From assembly GCF_002160755.1 (NCBI RefSeq), contig NZ_NFLE01000011.1, positions 47,652-111,651 on the forward strand: a DNA stretch of 64,000 nucleotides. The letters are read 5' to 3'. The notes under the pieces are model-generated. The model was not told the DNA's origin. It saw only the letters and a program-made list of their open reading frames with translations, and searched no databases. Numbering within the stretch: position 1 is the stretch's first letter; the number at the start of each line of letters is the position of its first letter. Source of the DNA: Lachnoclostridium sp. An14. Lineage in GTDB: Bacteria; Bacillota; Clostridia; Lachnospirales; Lachnospiraceae. A program made the translations under genes and the position numbers. Positions 30,407-39,318 of this stretch are shown here, piece by piece.

Positions 30407-31133
30407 CCTCGTCATCGTCCGGAAGTTCCTGTTCCTCCTCATAAAGCCGGCGCTGTTCGGCTTCTTCTTCGGCAGTCAGTTCCGGCGCAGGTTCTTCCAT
30501 ATCTTCTTCCCGAATTGTCGGTTCTTCCGGCCCTGCAAATTCAAATTCATCCAAATCGGCAGCATCGTCCAATTCATGTTTGGGTTTATAAATCTTGAAG
30601 TAGTAGCCCAGGCCGCCTACGGCAAGTACCGCCACGCCAATCAAAACCAGCATAATGGGACTGGTTCCGGTTTCCGGAACAGGCTCCGGTTCAGGTTCCA
30701 CTATTCCCTCGGCAGGTTCCTCCGGCTCTGGCGAGGGTGTGGGTTCCGGCTCCGATTCCACCGGTTCGGCGGTTTCCTCTGCGTCCGGCTCGGCAAGGGC
30801 CATCAGGTCGGACTCCGTGACCGCATTGAGGAAGTAGACATTTTCCGTATCGCGCTGCTTGTCAATGACCAGATAAAAGACGTTTTCATTTTCGGTGACG
30901 ATGGTATAAAACTCCTTTTCGTCCTCACTGGTGGCGTTGTCCAGGACAGTTCCGGTTCCGTTTGGCGTGAAGGGGTTCGGGGTAGCAGTTTCTTCCGGCT
31001 CCGTGGTTTCTTCCACCGGCGCGGTTTCCTCCTGCGGTTCATTACTCTGTGCATAGGCGGTAACAGAAAAAGTACCAAAGCACATCGCAAGTGCAGTCAG
31101 CACCATGAAATAGCGCAGCTTATTCTTCATCAT
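30390..31133 (-). CDS. CD1107/DUF4366-type surface protein of the transfer system
   Basis: 247 residues. A signal-like N-terminus (KLRYFMVLTALAMCFGTFSV, cleavage after AYA), an acidic Pro/Glu-rich linker, a conserved domain (FYTIVTENENVFYLVIDKQR), a membrane helix near the C-terminus (SPIMLVLIGVAVLAVGGLGY) and an acidic cytoplasmic tail. It sits between DUF4315 and the small Cys gene in the type IV secretion cluster. Its role in mating-channel assembly is inferred from context. AGGAGG precedes the ATG pair at 31133/31130. Confidence 0.75.
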   Translation of the reverse strand: MMKNKLRYFMVLTALAMCFGTFSVTAYAQSNEPQEETAPVEETTEPEETATPNPFTPNGTGTVLDNATSEDEKEFYTIVTENENVFYLVIDKQRDTENVYFLNAVTESDLMALAEPDAEETAEPVESEPEPTPSPEPEEPAEGIVEPEPEPVPETGTSPIMLVLIGVAVLAVGGLGYYFKIYKPKHELDDAADLDEFEFAGPEEPTIREEDMEEPAPELTAEEEAEQRRLYEEEQELPDDDEDAPVQ

Positions 31134-31383
31134 CCATTTCCTCCTGTTCCTCCGGATTTTGTGCGGCCACAGACAGGCCGCCGGTATTGCCGCTGCGAAT
31201 AGCCTGAATGATGGTGGCCAGTTCCTCCGGCGTGACCTCCAGGCCGCGCACCATGCCAACGATCTCGGTATTCTCCAGTTCGGTTTTCTGCTGCTCCAGT
31301 TCCCTAAGCCTTGCCTGCTGGGTTGCAATCTTGCTCTTGACCTTCTCAATCTCGGTCACGATTTTCTGAATTTTCTGGTTCAT
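31120..31383 (-). CDS. DUF4315 family protein
   Basis: 87 residues, starting MNQKIQKIVTEIEKVKSKIA, a coiled coil over the first 45 residues, then TPEELATIIQAIRSG and an acidic tail. It overlaps the next gene by 14 bases. It accompanies C40 peptidase and DUF4366 genes in Tn1549-like elements; function unknown. AAAGGAG precedes ATG 31383. Confidence 0.75.
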   Translation of the reverse strand: MNQKIQKIVTEIEKVKSKIATQQARLRELEQQKTELENTEIVGMVRGLEVTPEELATIIQAIRSGNTGGLSVAAQNPEEQEEMDDEE

Positions 31384-31403
31384 CAAAACTCCTTTCCGGG
31401 CGG

Positions 31404-33125
31404 TCAGAGCCGCCCAAATGCGTAAAAGTGCTGCTGCCAATAGGACGTGTTGATATTGGCGTACTGGATGGGTGAGCCACAGTGGATCATCATCCCGTCG
31501 CCTACATAAATCCCCACATGGGACACTGGCCCCGCGCTGTCATAGGTTCCCGTGAAAAAGATAATGTCCCCCGGTTTGGCTTCGGAGGACGGGATAATCG
31601 CGCATTGATTGTAAATGCCCTGCGCCGTGGTACGGGGCAGGTTGTGAACGCCGCTGTTGGTAAAGACCCAGCAGACAAATCCGCTGCAATCAAAGCTGGT
31701 GGACGGATTTGAACCGCCCCAGACGTAGGGGTAGCCTAAGTATTTTTCCGCTTCGGTAATCAGTGCGGCAAAAGACGGGTCGGACAGGGCTTCGCCGGGG
31801 ATTTCGTAATGCTCCCCTTCAGAGGGGTTCGCATAGATGTTGTCCCCGAACAGATAGGGCTTGTTGCCCTTCAGTTCCAGGATGGCGGCATACCGGCCTT
31901 TTTCATCTTCGGTCAGGTTTTCCACCGCCACCGTCCCCAGGGAATGGTTCCGCAGGGTTACATGGAGAATGTAATACTCATACGCTTCCTCGCTTTCATA
32001 TTCGTTTCCTTCCTCATCCGTCCAGGTCACAGTCCGGTAGCGGATCTGTACTTCCTCACGGGTGGTAAGGGTATATTGCTGGTCGAACAGGGCTTGCAAT
32101 TCCGCTTGTACCTGGGCCGGGGTAAAGGCATTGAATTTTGCGGTCAGGTAGGAAATCAGTTCGTTGGGGTCATGGCCGATAGTGTCCACATCGTACCGGT
32201 ATTCGTCATAGCCTGGAAATTCGCTTTCAATATTGGCCATCCGGCGTTCCAACTGCTGCTCCAGCGCGATGTAATCGTCCTCCACCTGCAAAATGTCCGG
32301 ATCTTCGGAAGTATAAGAGGTGCCAAGTACAGCCCCCATCGCCCCTTCCATCGTCACAGAACAGGAGGACAGGGAGGAAAACACCAGGATAAACAACAGG
32401 GCCACGCCGCCGACAATCACCAAAATCCCCTTATTGTTTTTGACCAGGGCAACAGCGGCCTGTCCTGCATTGCTGATTGCTTCCTTTGCTTTTTTGGCGA
32501 CCGCAGCCCCACGGCTCCCCGTTCTCTGGGCTTCCCGATAGGCTTTGGCATACTCGCGCTTTAGTTTCCGCTTTTGAAACATGGCGGAAAGAGAATGCTT
32601 TTGCAGTTGGGGATTGTCCCGGATGGCGGCACGGTAGTTAGCATTGACTGTGGCGCGGGCACTTTTGACTTCCAGGCGTTCCACCCTGCGATAGGGCGCG
32701 TCCTTTATCGAGTGGTAGCCCTTCCGGATCGCGCCCGTCGCCAGATTTTCTGCTGCAAACTCGGTTTTGTGGGCCGCTTCGGTGCCCACATTTTCCTTTT
32801 CCACCTGCCGGATTTTACTGTGGGCCGCCAAATCCACCGACCGTCCAGCCTTCAGCCCCGCCTGCGTCACCGGGTTTTTCCGGCTGCGCGGTTTTACCTC
32901 GTCCTCAAAACTCAGCGAATGCCGTACCTTGCCAGTCATGGCGTCAAACTCCCGGTTGATCCGGGGGCGGCGCTTCTTTGGCAGGTCTGCTTTGGCCTTT
33001 TCCAGCTTTTCGCCCAGGATTTCCGCCTTTCTCTCTGCATGGGCTGCCCGTTCCTCCGACGAAAAATGCAGACGCTTACTTTTGGCTGCATCATCCGCGT
33101 CATAGATATTGCGCTTTCGCTTCAT
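31404..33125 (-). CDS. CD1108-type NlpC/P60 (C40) cell-wall hydrolase of the transfer system
   Basis: 573 residues. A long basic cytoplasmic N-terminus (1-225), one membrane helix (GILVIVGGVALLFILVFSSL, about 232-251), an extracellular linker domain and a C-terminal NlpC/P60 domain (about 445-573). Catalytic Cys in SFDCSGFVCWV and His in SHVGIYVGDGM are present. It would open peptidoglycan locally for the mating channel (VirB1-like role). It lies 12 bases from virB4. Confidence 0.88.
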   Translation of the reverse strand: MKRKRNIYDADDAAKSKRLHFSSEERAAHAERKAEILGEKLEKAKADLPKKRRPRINREFDAMTGKVRHSLSFEDEVKPRSRKNPVTQAGLKAGRSVDLAAHSKIRQVEKENVGTEAAHKTEFAAENLATGAIRKGYHSIKDAPYRRVERLEVKSARATVNANYRAAIRDNPQLQKHSLSAMFQKRKLKREYAKAYREAQRTGSRGAAVAKKAKEAISNAGQAAVALVKNNKGILVIVGGVALLFILVFSSLSSCSVTMEGAMGAVLGTSYTSEDPDILQVEDDYIALEQQLERRMANIESEFPGYDEYRYDVDTIGHDPNELISYLTAKFNAFTPAQVQAELQALFDQQYTLTTREEVQIRYRTVTWTDEEGNEYESEEAYEYYILHVTLRNHSLGTVAVENLTEDEKGRYAAILELKGNKPYLFGDNIYANPSEGEHYEIPGEALSDPSFAALITEAEKYLGYPYVWGGSNPSTSFDCSGFVCWVFTNSGVHNLPRTTAQGIYNQCAIIPSSEAKPGDIIFFTGTYDSAGPVSHVGIYVGDGMMIHCGSPIQYANINTSYWQQHFYAFGRL

Positions 33126-33136
33126 AGGCCACCCCC

Positions 33137-35572
33137 TTATGCCGCCAGGTCGGAGGGTTTCGTGGTCATTACCCGGTAAAGCTGCGTATTGCGCGGGAAT
33201 TTGTCCTCAAAGGGAATAATCTTATCCCCAAAGAACAGAAGCCCTTCGCCCTCGCCGCTGTTGGTCACATGGTTTAGCTCCTGGGGGGAAATGCCAAGCC
33301 GCTGGGCCAGGATATTCCGGTCGCTGGCACCCTGGTTCAGCATCAGCACAAAATCGCTGTTTTCCAGGATGTTTTCGATCTCGGAACTGTCCAAAAGGTC
33401 TTTGACATTCTGTGTTAGGGATGTGGGGATGCCATTCCACTTGCGGAACCGCTTATAAATCTCGGCGGTGTAGGCTGCTGTCTGCGGCTCCTTTAAGAGC
33501 AGATGAAATTCATCCAGGAAAATCCGGGTGGTGATACCGGCGTAGCGGTTGACCGCTGTGCGCTGCCAGATATGTTTCTGCACGTTGGACATGACCAGCT
33601 TTTTTAAGCCCTGGCCCAACTTGCTGATGTTGTAGCAGACCATGCGGTTATTCAAATCCACGTTTGTCCTGTGGTTTAGATAGGACAGGCTGCCGGTAAC
33701 GTAAATCTCCATTGCAGTTGCCAGATCATCCGCCCGCGAATTATGCTGCTCCCGCAGGCATTGGTATAAATCTCCCAGGATTGGCATATTCTCCGGCCTG
33801 GGGTTCTTCAGGTAATCCCGGTAAACCAGGCTGATACAGCGGTCAATCAGGGACTTTTCAATGGGCATGAGCGGATTGCCGTAGGAGGCCATCATCAGTT
33901 CGCACTGTGAAAGCAGGAAATCCGCCTGCATGAGCATGGGGGATTCGCCCACATCAGTGGATAAGTCCAGATCCATAGGATTCAAATAACTTTGGCTATC
34001 CGGAGCCAGGTAAATGGTCTGACCGTGAAGCTGTTCCGTCAGGGCGGTATATTCATTTTCCGGATCTAATATCAGGATGTGGTCGGGTGTGGCAAAAAAG
34101 GCATTGGCCATCTCGCGTTTCGCAAAAAAGGACTTGCCGCTGCCCGGTGTGCCCAGCACGATCCCGTTGGGGCATTTGAGAGTTTTCCGGTCTGCCAGGA
34201 TGATGTGTTTGGTCTGTGCATTTACGCCATAATATAGGCCACCCGGCTGGAATACCTCACAGGAACGGAACGGCAGAAAGATTGCCGTTCCGCTGGTGGT
34301 AAGGCCACGTTGGACTTCCACCTGGTTCACGCCCAGGGGCAGGGCCGACACAAAGCCCTGTTCCTGCTGATAGTCCAGCCGGATCAGGTTGCAGTTGTTG
34401 GCGTTGGCAATGCCGTTCACCGAATAGATGATATTTTCCAGCTTCTGTTTGGTGGGCGCGGTATGCACCAGAAGGATGGTGACCATGAACATCTTTTCAT
34501 CATGGTTCTGCAAATCCTCCAATAGCTTTTCCGCTTCCTTCCCGAAGGTTACAAGGTCAGGGGGAAGAATGTCCATGTCAAAGCCGGAGCGCACTGCCCG
34601 TTTCTGCTCGTCGATTTTGGCCTTATCCAAGTCACTCAACTTCCGTTTGACGGTCTTGAGCGCGGCCCCCTGATCGAGCGCCTTTGCGTGGATACTGACG
34701 ATCTGGCTGCTCTCTATATTAAGAAGTGCGTTCAGCAGCGTGTCATACAGTTTGGTGGCCTGGATCTGCAAAAAGGAAACCGCGCCGACCGACGGGCCAA
34801 CGCGGAAGTACCGGCCCTCCTTAAATAAGAAGGAGCTGGGAGCAATGTAGTCCTTACTGGAAAGGCCGGTTCCCACCAGCGAATCCCAGTTGAATTTGAA
34901 TTTTTGCGGTTCATCCAGGTGTAGGCAGTGATGCAGCAACAAGAGCCGCTCATAGCCGTCCATCCCGTGTGCCTGGGTGCCAATGCCTTTGAACCTCTCC
35001 AGCACATCGGCTTCGATCTGCTCTAAGCGGGAAGTGGCCTGATTCACATCCTCGGCCTCCACCGTGAAGGTCAGACAAAGGCTGCGTTCCGTCTTGCACA
35101 GGCTGGCTTTGGAGAGCAGCATATCGGAAAACTCCTTGCGGATGGGGTCAAAGCTGTCGCCGGTGGGCAGAATCCGCAGGATTTTCCGGTATTCCACCAT
35201 ATCCGGATAATAGCAGACCACCGATAGCTGAAAGCCCACTGTGGGGCCGAAGTAGTTGACCAGGCGGCAGTACAATTCAAAAATTACCGCCTTATCATCG
35301 TCGGACGCTTCCGCATAGCTGCGATCCTCAAACGCAATGCTTTTGCTGTAAAGGCGGTTCCCCAGGCGGCACACCCCATTCTCATACATTTCCTCATAGG
35401 GAATGGTCTGTTGGGCGGTGGCGGCAATCTTACCGTCGCGTTTTGCCCGCTTGATGGCCTTTGCCAGTTGCTTTTTCTGCGCGGCATTCAGCGGTGTGTC
35501 CGGCCGGATGATCAACTCGTCGCCCCAGCCCACGGCCCGTTTCGGCTCCCGTCTTTTCAGTATTGGAAACAA
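33137..35572 (-). CDS. VirB4-like transfer ATPase
   Basis: 811 residues. The N-terminal CagE/VirB4 part ends near residue 430. The ATPase domain has Walker A GTPGSGKSFFAKRE (about 474), Walker B HILILDPENEY, and IFLDEFHLLLKEP. It powers assembly of the type IV channel with PrgI and the VirB6-like protein. The frame overlaps prgI by 143 bases. MFPILKRREP is taken as the start because the next Met (35377) would cut a conserved part. Confidence 0.9.
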   Translation of the reverse strand: MFPILKRREPKRAVGWGDELIIRPDTPLNAAQKKQLAKAIKRAKRDGKIAATAQQTIPYEEMYENGVCRLGNRLYSKSIAFEDRSYAEASDDDKAVIFELYCRLVNYFGPTVGFQLSVVCYYPDMVEYRKILRILPTGDSFDPIRKEFSDMLLSKASLCKTERSLCLTFTVEAEDVNQATSRLEQIEADVLERFKGIGTQAHGMDGYERLLLLHHCLHLDEPQKFKFNWDSLVGTGLSSKDYIAPSSFLFKEGRYFRVGPSVGAVSFLQIQATKLYDTLLNALLNIESSQIVSIHAKALDQGAALKTVKRKLSDLDKAKIDEQKRAVRSGFDMDILPPDLVTFGKEAEKLLEDLQNHDEKMFMVTILLVHTAPTKQKLENIIYSVNGIANANNCNLIRLDYQQEQGFVSALPLGVNQVEVQRGLTTSGTAIFLPFRSCEVFQPGGLYYGVNAQTKHIILADRKTLKCPNGIVLGTPGSGKSFFAKREMANAFFATPDHILILDPENEYTALTEQLHGQTIYLAPDSQSYLNPMDLDLSTDVGESPMLMQADFLLSQCELMMASYGNPLMPIEKSLIDRCISLVYRDYLKNPRPENMPILGDLYQCLREQHNSRADDLATAMEIYVTGSLSYLNHRTNVDLNNRMVCYNISKLGQGLKKLVMSNVQKHIWQRTAVNRYAGITTRIFLDEFHLLLKEPQTAAYTAEIYKRFRKWNGIPTSLTQNVKDLLDSSEIENILENSDFVLMLNQGASDRNILAQRLGISPQELNHVTNSGEGEGLLFFGDKIIPFEDKFPRNTQLYRVMTTKPSDLAA

Positions 35573-35924
35573 GCTGTTTCACCTCCTCGTCAAAATAGGC
35601 TTGCCGCTCCAGAGCGGCAAATCGGTTCTCTGTCCGGTAGGGACGCGCTTGCTGCGTCAGGAACCGGACACGAAAATAATTTCTAAGCATCTTTTCCGGT
35701 GTCTGCCCGTTCTTTTCGTAAAGGGCGAAGAAGAAAAAGGGCAGAGCCGTAACAATCAGAAGAATCAAGGCAATATCGTTGCCCAGGCTTTTCCGGGTCA
35801 GAAAGTAAGTAGGAACAGCCACCAGTGCAGCCAGTGCAAAAAAGATAAGCTGTCGCTGGGTCAGACCAAACACGACCTTGCTCTTGACCTCGGTCAAGTC
35901 CTTTGTAATGTTCACATGGGCCAA
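35430..35924 (-). CDS. PrgI family membrane protein
   Basis: 164 residues. AHVNITKDLTEVKSKVVFG is the conserved PrgI start, followed by two membrane helices (about 27-45 and 50-68) and EKMLRNYFRVRFL. The last 45 residues are Arg/Gly/Glu-rich and read over the start of virB4 in another frame, so the tail is probably not functional sequence. It forms the inner-membrane part with VirB4 (VirB3-like). Confidence 0.85.
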   Translation of the reverse strand: MAHVNITKDLTEVKSKVVFGLTQRQLIFFALAALVAVPTYFLTRKSLGNDIALILLIVTALPFFFFALYEKNGQTPEKMLRNYFRVRFLTQQARPYRTENRFAALERQAYFDEEVKQLVSNTEKTGAETGRGLGRRVDHPAGHTAECRAEKATGKGHQAGKTRR

Positions 35925-36509
35925 TCAACTCACCTCCCGTAAGTTCTCTCGTGGCGGCCACCCCTGAATGGAGGCAGCCGCTTCGTTGCCCCACACATCC
36001 CATCCCGGCGCACGGCTGCGGGCAAAAAGCTCAATCCGGGGCACATCACCCATCAGCCGGACAATGCGGCTGCGGGCTTCCTCCGGTTTCTTGCTGTGTT
36101 CCTCGATATGGGACAAAATCACCTGATGTACCCCGGCATTAGCACGCTTTGGGTGCCCTCTGGTAGCCAGCAGGCAGATTTCCGCATTGGCCCGTGTCCA
36201 GTAGCCCATGCCCGTAAACAGGGTGGACGCTTTCCGGTTTAGCTTCACCCAAACAAAGGCGACGGATTTATAGGTAAATCCCCAGGCATCCAATACCGGC
36301 CACGCTTCTTTTAACAGCGGGAACGTCACCCAAAGAAACAGGGTGCAATCCTTTGCTGCCAGCAGATGAACCGGCAGCGCCTTTATATCCTCCAGTGACA
36401 TAGTGGAATAATGGCTTTCCGCAGAGCGGCCCGTGCCCTTTTTGCTCCACACCCGATAATGCCAGGGTGGATCGGCATAGATTACAGAATATTTTCCAGG
36501 TTCACTCAC
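35925..36509 (-). CDS. MT-A70 family adenine methyltransferase
   Basis: 194 residues. The catalytic motif ADPPW lies at about residue 12. HYSTMSLEDIKALPV, LFLWVT, VAFVWVKLNRK and ELFARSRAPGWDVWGNE are family blocks. It would methylate adenine N6 in DNA, perhaps to shield the element from restriction on entry. It sits between the VirB6-like gene and prgI, close-packed on the same strand, and looks intact. Confidence 0.88.
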   Translation of the reverse strand: MSEPGKYSVIYADPPWHYRVWSKKGTGRSAESHYSTMSLEDIKALPVHLLAAKDCTLFLWVTFPLLKEAWPVLDAWGFTYKSVAFVWVKLNRKASTLFTGMGYWTRANAEICLLATRGHPKRANAGVHQVILSHIEEHSKKPEEARSRIVRLMGDVPRIELFARSRAPGWDVWGNEAAASIQGWPPRENLREVS

Positions 36510-36522
36510 TCGTCCACCTCCT

Positions 36523-37395
36523 TTAATGGGCGTTTAGAATACTTTTTGCTACGCTGCCTGACTTAAACAGGCTGAAACAGAGCAGGACGGTGTAGGCAAC
36601 ACAAGTCCAGATGGCTCCGTGAAGGTCGCCGCCGGATATGGACAGGCTTTTGACCAAAATCGCATATATTCCGGTAATGACCATGATTAAGAAGCCTTGC
36701 AGCCCCAGGGCAACCAGGCCCCGGATGTAGTTGGTGCCGATATTTCCCCACTCATGGTTGGCAAGGGTGGCAAAGGGCAGCGGCCCCACGCTTGCATAGA
36801 TGTATATTTCAATCATTCTGCCGTAGAGGATGATCGTGATGAGTGCGCCCATCACCGTCATGGCGAAGCTGACCACCCAGGTTTCCAACATCAGGGCAAA
36901 GAGTTCGCCAAGCCCCTTTGCTTCCAGTTCAGTGGTAATGGAAGCCAGTGCCGACGAAATATCAATGCTGGCGTTTGCGTCAATGACCCCGGCACTTTGC
37001 TGCACCATTGTCTGTGCCACCTCGAAGATGGCGATGATAAAGTCGAATGTATGGCTGACGACGTAGGCCGCAATCCCGGCTTTGATAATCCACTTAAAGA
37101 AGATGAAGGTATCAAAATCGTGCATATTGTTCCGATCTATGACCATGCGGATCAGTTCATAAGACAGGACTGCGGCAATCACAAGGCCCGCGATGGGGAC
37201 GATTACAGACTCGGACAGGCTGTGAATCATGGAGAAGACGCCGGAGTTCCATTGCTCCGGCGTCTTTCCAACTTCCCCTGCGATAGTAGCGACCTTTGTA
37301 TTTACATCACCAAACATATTCGACAGGTTTCCCGTGATGGCTTCAATCAGGAAATCCTTAATCCATTCTGTTATTGCGTCGATGATAAAATCCAT
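36523..37395 (-). CDS. VirB6/TrbL-like polytopic membrane protein of the mating channel
   Basis: 290 residues, five to six membrane helices (e.g. VIVPIAGLVIAAVLSYELIR; FIFFKWIIKAGIAAYVVSH; VVSFAMTVMGALITIILYG; LQGFLIMVITGIYAILV). It starts MDFIIDAITEWIKDFLIEAI, an amphipathic helix typical of the CD1112/TrbL group. It follows the Maff2 gene. Expected inner-membrane channel component. Confidence 0.85.
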   Translation of the reverse strand: MDFIIDAITEWIKDFLIEAITGNLSNMFGDVNTKVATIAGEVGKTPEQWNSGVFSMIHSLSESVIVPIAGLVIAAVLSYELIRMVIDRNNMHDFDTFIFFKWIIKAGIAAYVVSHTFDFIIAIFEVAQTMVQQSAGVIDANASIDISSALASITTELEAKGLGELFALMLETWVVSFAMTVMGALITIILYGRMIEIYIYASVGPLPFATLANHEWGNIGTNYIRGLVALGLQGFLIMVITGIYAILVKSLSISGGDLHGAIWTCVAYTVLLCFSLFKSGSVAKSILNAH

Positions 37396-37412
37396 AGGCC
37401 GTTACCCATACA

Positions 37413-37628
37413 TTAACCGAGCAGACCAGACAGCAGGGGAACCACCTTCAGGCCCAGCAGAATGACACCACCTCCGGCCATAAGTTGCTTGACCCCTTGT
37501 GATTTGGAGGCTGGATTATCTCCCCCATATCCTTCCATGAGGTTGATAACGCCCCACACGCCGACACCGGCACCGATGGCAGTCACGACAGTAGACAGAG
37601 AAGAAACAGCAGTAGTAAAGAATTCCAT
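37413..37628 (-). CDS. Maff2-family mobile-element membrane protein (VirB2-like)
   Basis: 71 residues, starting MEFFTTAVSSLSTVVTAIGA, two hydrophobic segments joined by a polar loop (EGYGGDNPASKSQG). Size and topology match pilin-like VirB2 proteins, and the Maff2 family is constant in Tn1549-like transfer clusters. AGGAGG precedes ATG 37628. It starts 41 bases after the terminator of virD4, so it may have its own promoter. Confidence 0.8.
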   Translation of the reverse strand: MEFFTTAVSSLSTVVTAIGAGVGVWGVINLMEGYGGDNPASKSQGVKQLMAGGGVILLGLKVVPLLSGLLG

Positions 37629-37668
37629 AGGAACCTCCTTGTAATGTAAAAAATAGATTGGTAGAAAC

Positions 37669-37715
37669 AAAAAAGCCCACACCGTTTGAAAGAGTTCGCT
37701 GCAAACGGTGTGGGC
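37669..37715 (-). terminator. Terminator after virD4
   Basis: On the minus strand GCCCACACCGTTTG pairs perfectly with CAAACGGTGTGGGC, then TTTTTTG. It starts 2 bases after the stop codon at 37718. Confidence 0.9.
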
Positions 37716-37717
37716 GG

Positions 37718-38539
37718 TTAAGCCGCAGAAATCGAGTCGGCTTCTCCCAGGTCATAGACCTCAAATTCATCTTCCGGCTTTACCTTCAGCCGGTGGGCTA
37801 AGTACCCCTTCACATCCAGGGTGTACTTCGGGTTGGCATCGGCGGTGTACCGATACATCGGGTGGCGGGTCAGGTCATACTTGCGGGAATAGAACGGCCG
37901 GACGCCCTGTACCTGCAAAATGCAGCGGCTGGAGGGCATAACTGCCAGTTCATCCACGCTTTTTAATTCCTTTCCCAATTTTTGATAGTTTAGGCCATAG
38001 CTGCGGGAAGTGCCCCGCGTGTCGCTGGTGTTATAGGTGTCGATAGTTTCCTTTCCAAGCATAGTGGCCACCATCTTTAGGCTGCTTTCCTCTTTTCCGC
38101 CAAGAAACAGCAGTGATGAGCAGCAGCCCGCAATGGTTTCTGCGTTGTCCCGGTACATCCCTTTAAGCTGGCTGTATGTCTGGAGGACGATATGTGCCGA
38201 GATATTCCGGGAGCGGATAACGCTGACCAAATGCTCCCAATTCGGGATCTTCTGGTTGGCAAACTCGTCAAACAGGCAGGTCACATGAACAGGCAGCCGC
38301 CCGTGATAGACGGTCAGCGCACGGTTGCATAGGACGTTGAACATCTGAGAGTACATCATCGCTGAGATGAAATTGAACGTGGGGTCGCTGTCGGACACCA
38401 CCGCAAACAGGGCGATTTTTTCCTCCCCTAGCTTTTCCAGTTCCAATTCATCGTACTCCATCATTTCCCGCACTGCCTGAATGTCAAATGGAGCCAGCCT
38501 TGCGCCGCAGGAAATTAAGATCGACTTTAGAGTTTTGCC
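37718..38539 (-). pseudogene. virD4: C-terminal part of virD4 (coupling protein), separated from its N-terminus
   Basis: 274 codons. The frame opens at GKTLKSILISCGARLAPFD without a start codon and continues through ALFAVVSDSDPTFNFISAMM, TCLFDEFANQKIPNWEHLVS, IVLQTYSQLKGMY and the C-terminal all-alpha part. This is the second half of a TraG/VirD4 ATPase (Walker B and later). The upstream half up to MAAG is at 50303-50970 on the other strand. The last two bases there (GG) plus C here complete the Gly codon. Element E5 is inserted at this codon. Confidence 0.9.
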
Positions 38540-38586
38540 CGAAACGAGTTGTCAAGGACTTTTTAATCAAATTCACAAAAAAGCCA

Positions 38587-38626
38587 CAAAAAAAGTGCCA
38601 GGAAGCACTTTCATGCTCCTGACACT
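38587..38626 (-). terminator. Terminator near the left end of E5
   Basis: AGTGTCAGGA pairs with TCCTGGCACT (one G-T) on the minus strand, followed by TTTTTTT. It closes the E5 operon about 45 bases from the element end. Confidence 0.85.
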
Positions 38627-38638
38627 CAGGCAGGCGGG

Positions 38639-39004
38639 TCACTTGCGGCCACTTAATAGCTCATCGCAAAGGTACGCATATTCCGGCAACTGGTCGATAT
38701 AGGGTTTCCATCGCCGCTTAATCTCGGCCAGTTCCAGCGGGTCGGCGTCCTCAAAGTCATGGTCGTTTCCGGTCATTCCGAAAACATCCAGTGCTATATC
38801 ATTCAAGCACTCATAACAAAGACCGGCAGCGGACTCTATCCAGTTGCCGGTGTCGATATAGACCGGGTCGATAGATATTGCCAGCCACACATAGCCGACC
38901 TTGTCCGACCAAACCAAATCATAAGCGGTCATCTGCTGGATATGTTTCTCAAACACTTTGCGGACGCGCTCAATCTCATTTTTCTCTTTTTCTGTGTACA
39001 GCAT
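38639..39004 (-). CDS. Conserved small protein at the E5 end, unknown function
   Basis: 121 residues from MLYTEKEKNEIERVRKVFEK; AAGGAGG at 8-base spacing favours ATG 39004 over 39010. It contains a helical start, a beta-type middle (YVWLAISIDPVYIDTGNW) and an acidic end with a single CY/CL pair. It lies between tnpW and the element end. In the circular form it would stand just upstream of the serine recombinase gene. No function assigned. Confidence 0.5.
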   Translation of the reverse strand: MLYTEKEKNEIERVRKVFEKHIQQMTAYDLVWSDKVGYVWLAISIDPVYIDTGNWIESAAGLCYECLNDIALDVFGMTGNDHDFEDADPLELAEIKRRWKPYIDQLPEYAYLCDELLSGRK

Positions 39005-39082
39005 TTTCATGTCCTCCTTGGCTAAAAGTTTTGGTGTGTACCATCATCAGTTTAACACAAGGCGGCTGGCTTTATCAGCCGG

Positions 39083-39274
39083 TCACATCTGCTGTATCTC
39101 GTTTTTAAGCATACGCTTGATTTTGTCGCTCATGGTTTCGGTGCTGGTGTCGCTGAAATGGACGCGCACCTTGTAGGTGGTCTTGCCGATTTTCTTTACC
39201 AGCGCGGGGGCGTCCTCCGGCGCTCTGGCCGGAGTGGTGTCTGCGGTCTGCATGGTACGGGTTTCTTCGTTCAT
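39083..39274 (-). CDS. tnpW: TnpW-family transposon protein (E5)
   Basis: 63 residues from MNEETRTMQTADTTPARAPE. The family core KKIGKTTYKVRVHFSDTSTE is followed by the basic helix DKIKRMLKNEI. AAAGGAG precedes the start. It is the third tnpW here. In the excised circle it would be about 700 bases upstream of the E5 recombinase, the same order as in E1 and E3. Confidence 0.75.
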   Translation of the reverse strand: MNEETRTMQTADTTPARAPEDAPALVKKIGKTTYKVRVHFSDTSTETMSDKIKRMLKNEIQQM

Positions 39275-39318
39275 GGCGCTCCTTTCTCCGGGCGGGGCTG
39301 CGCCGTCCGGCAAAACAA

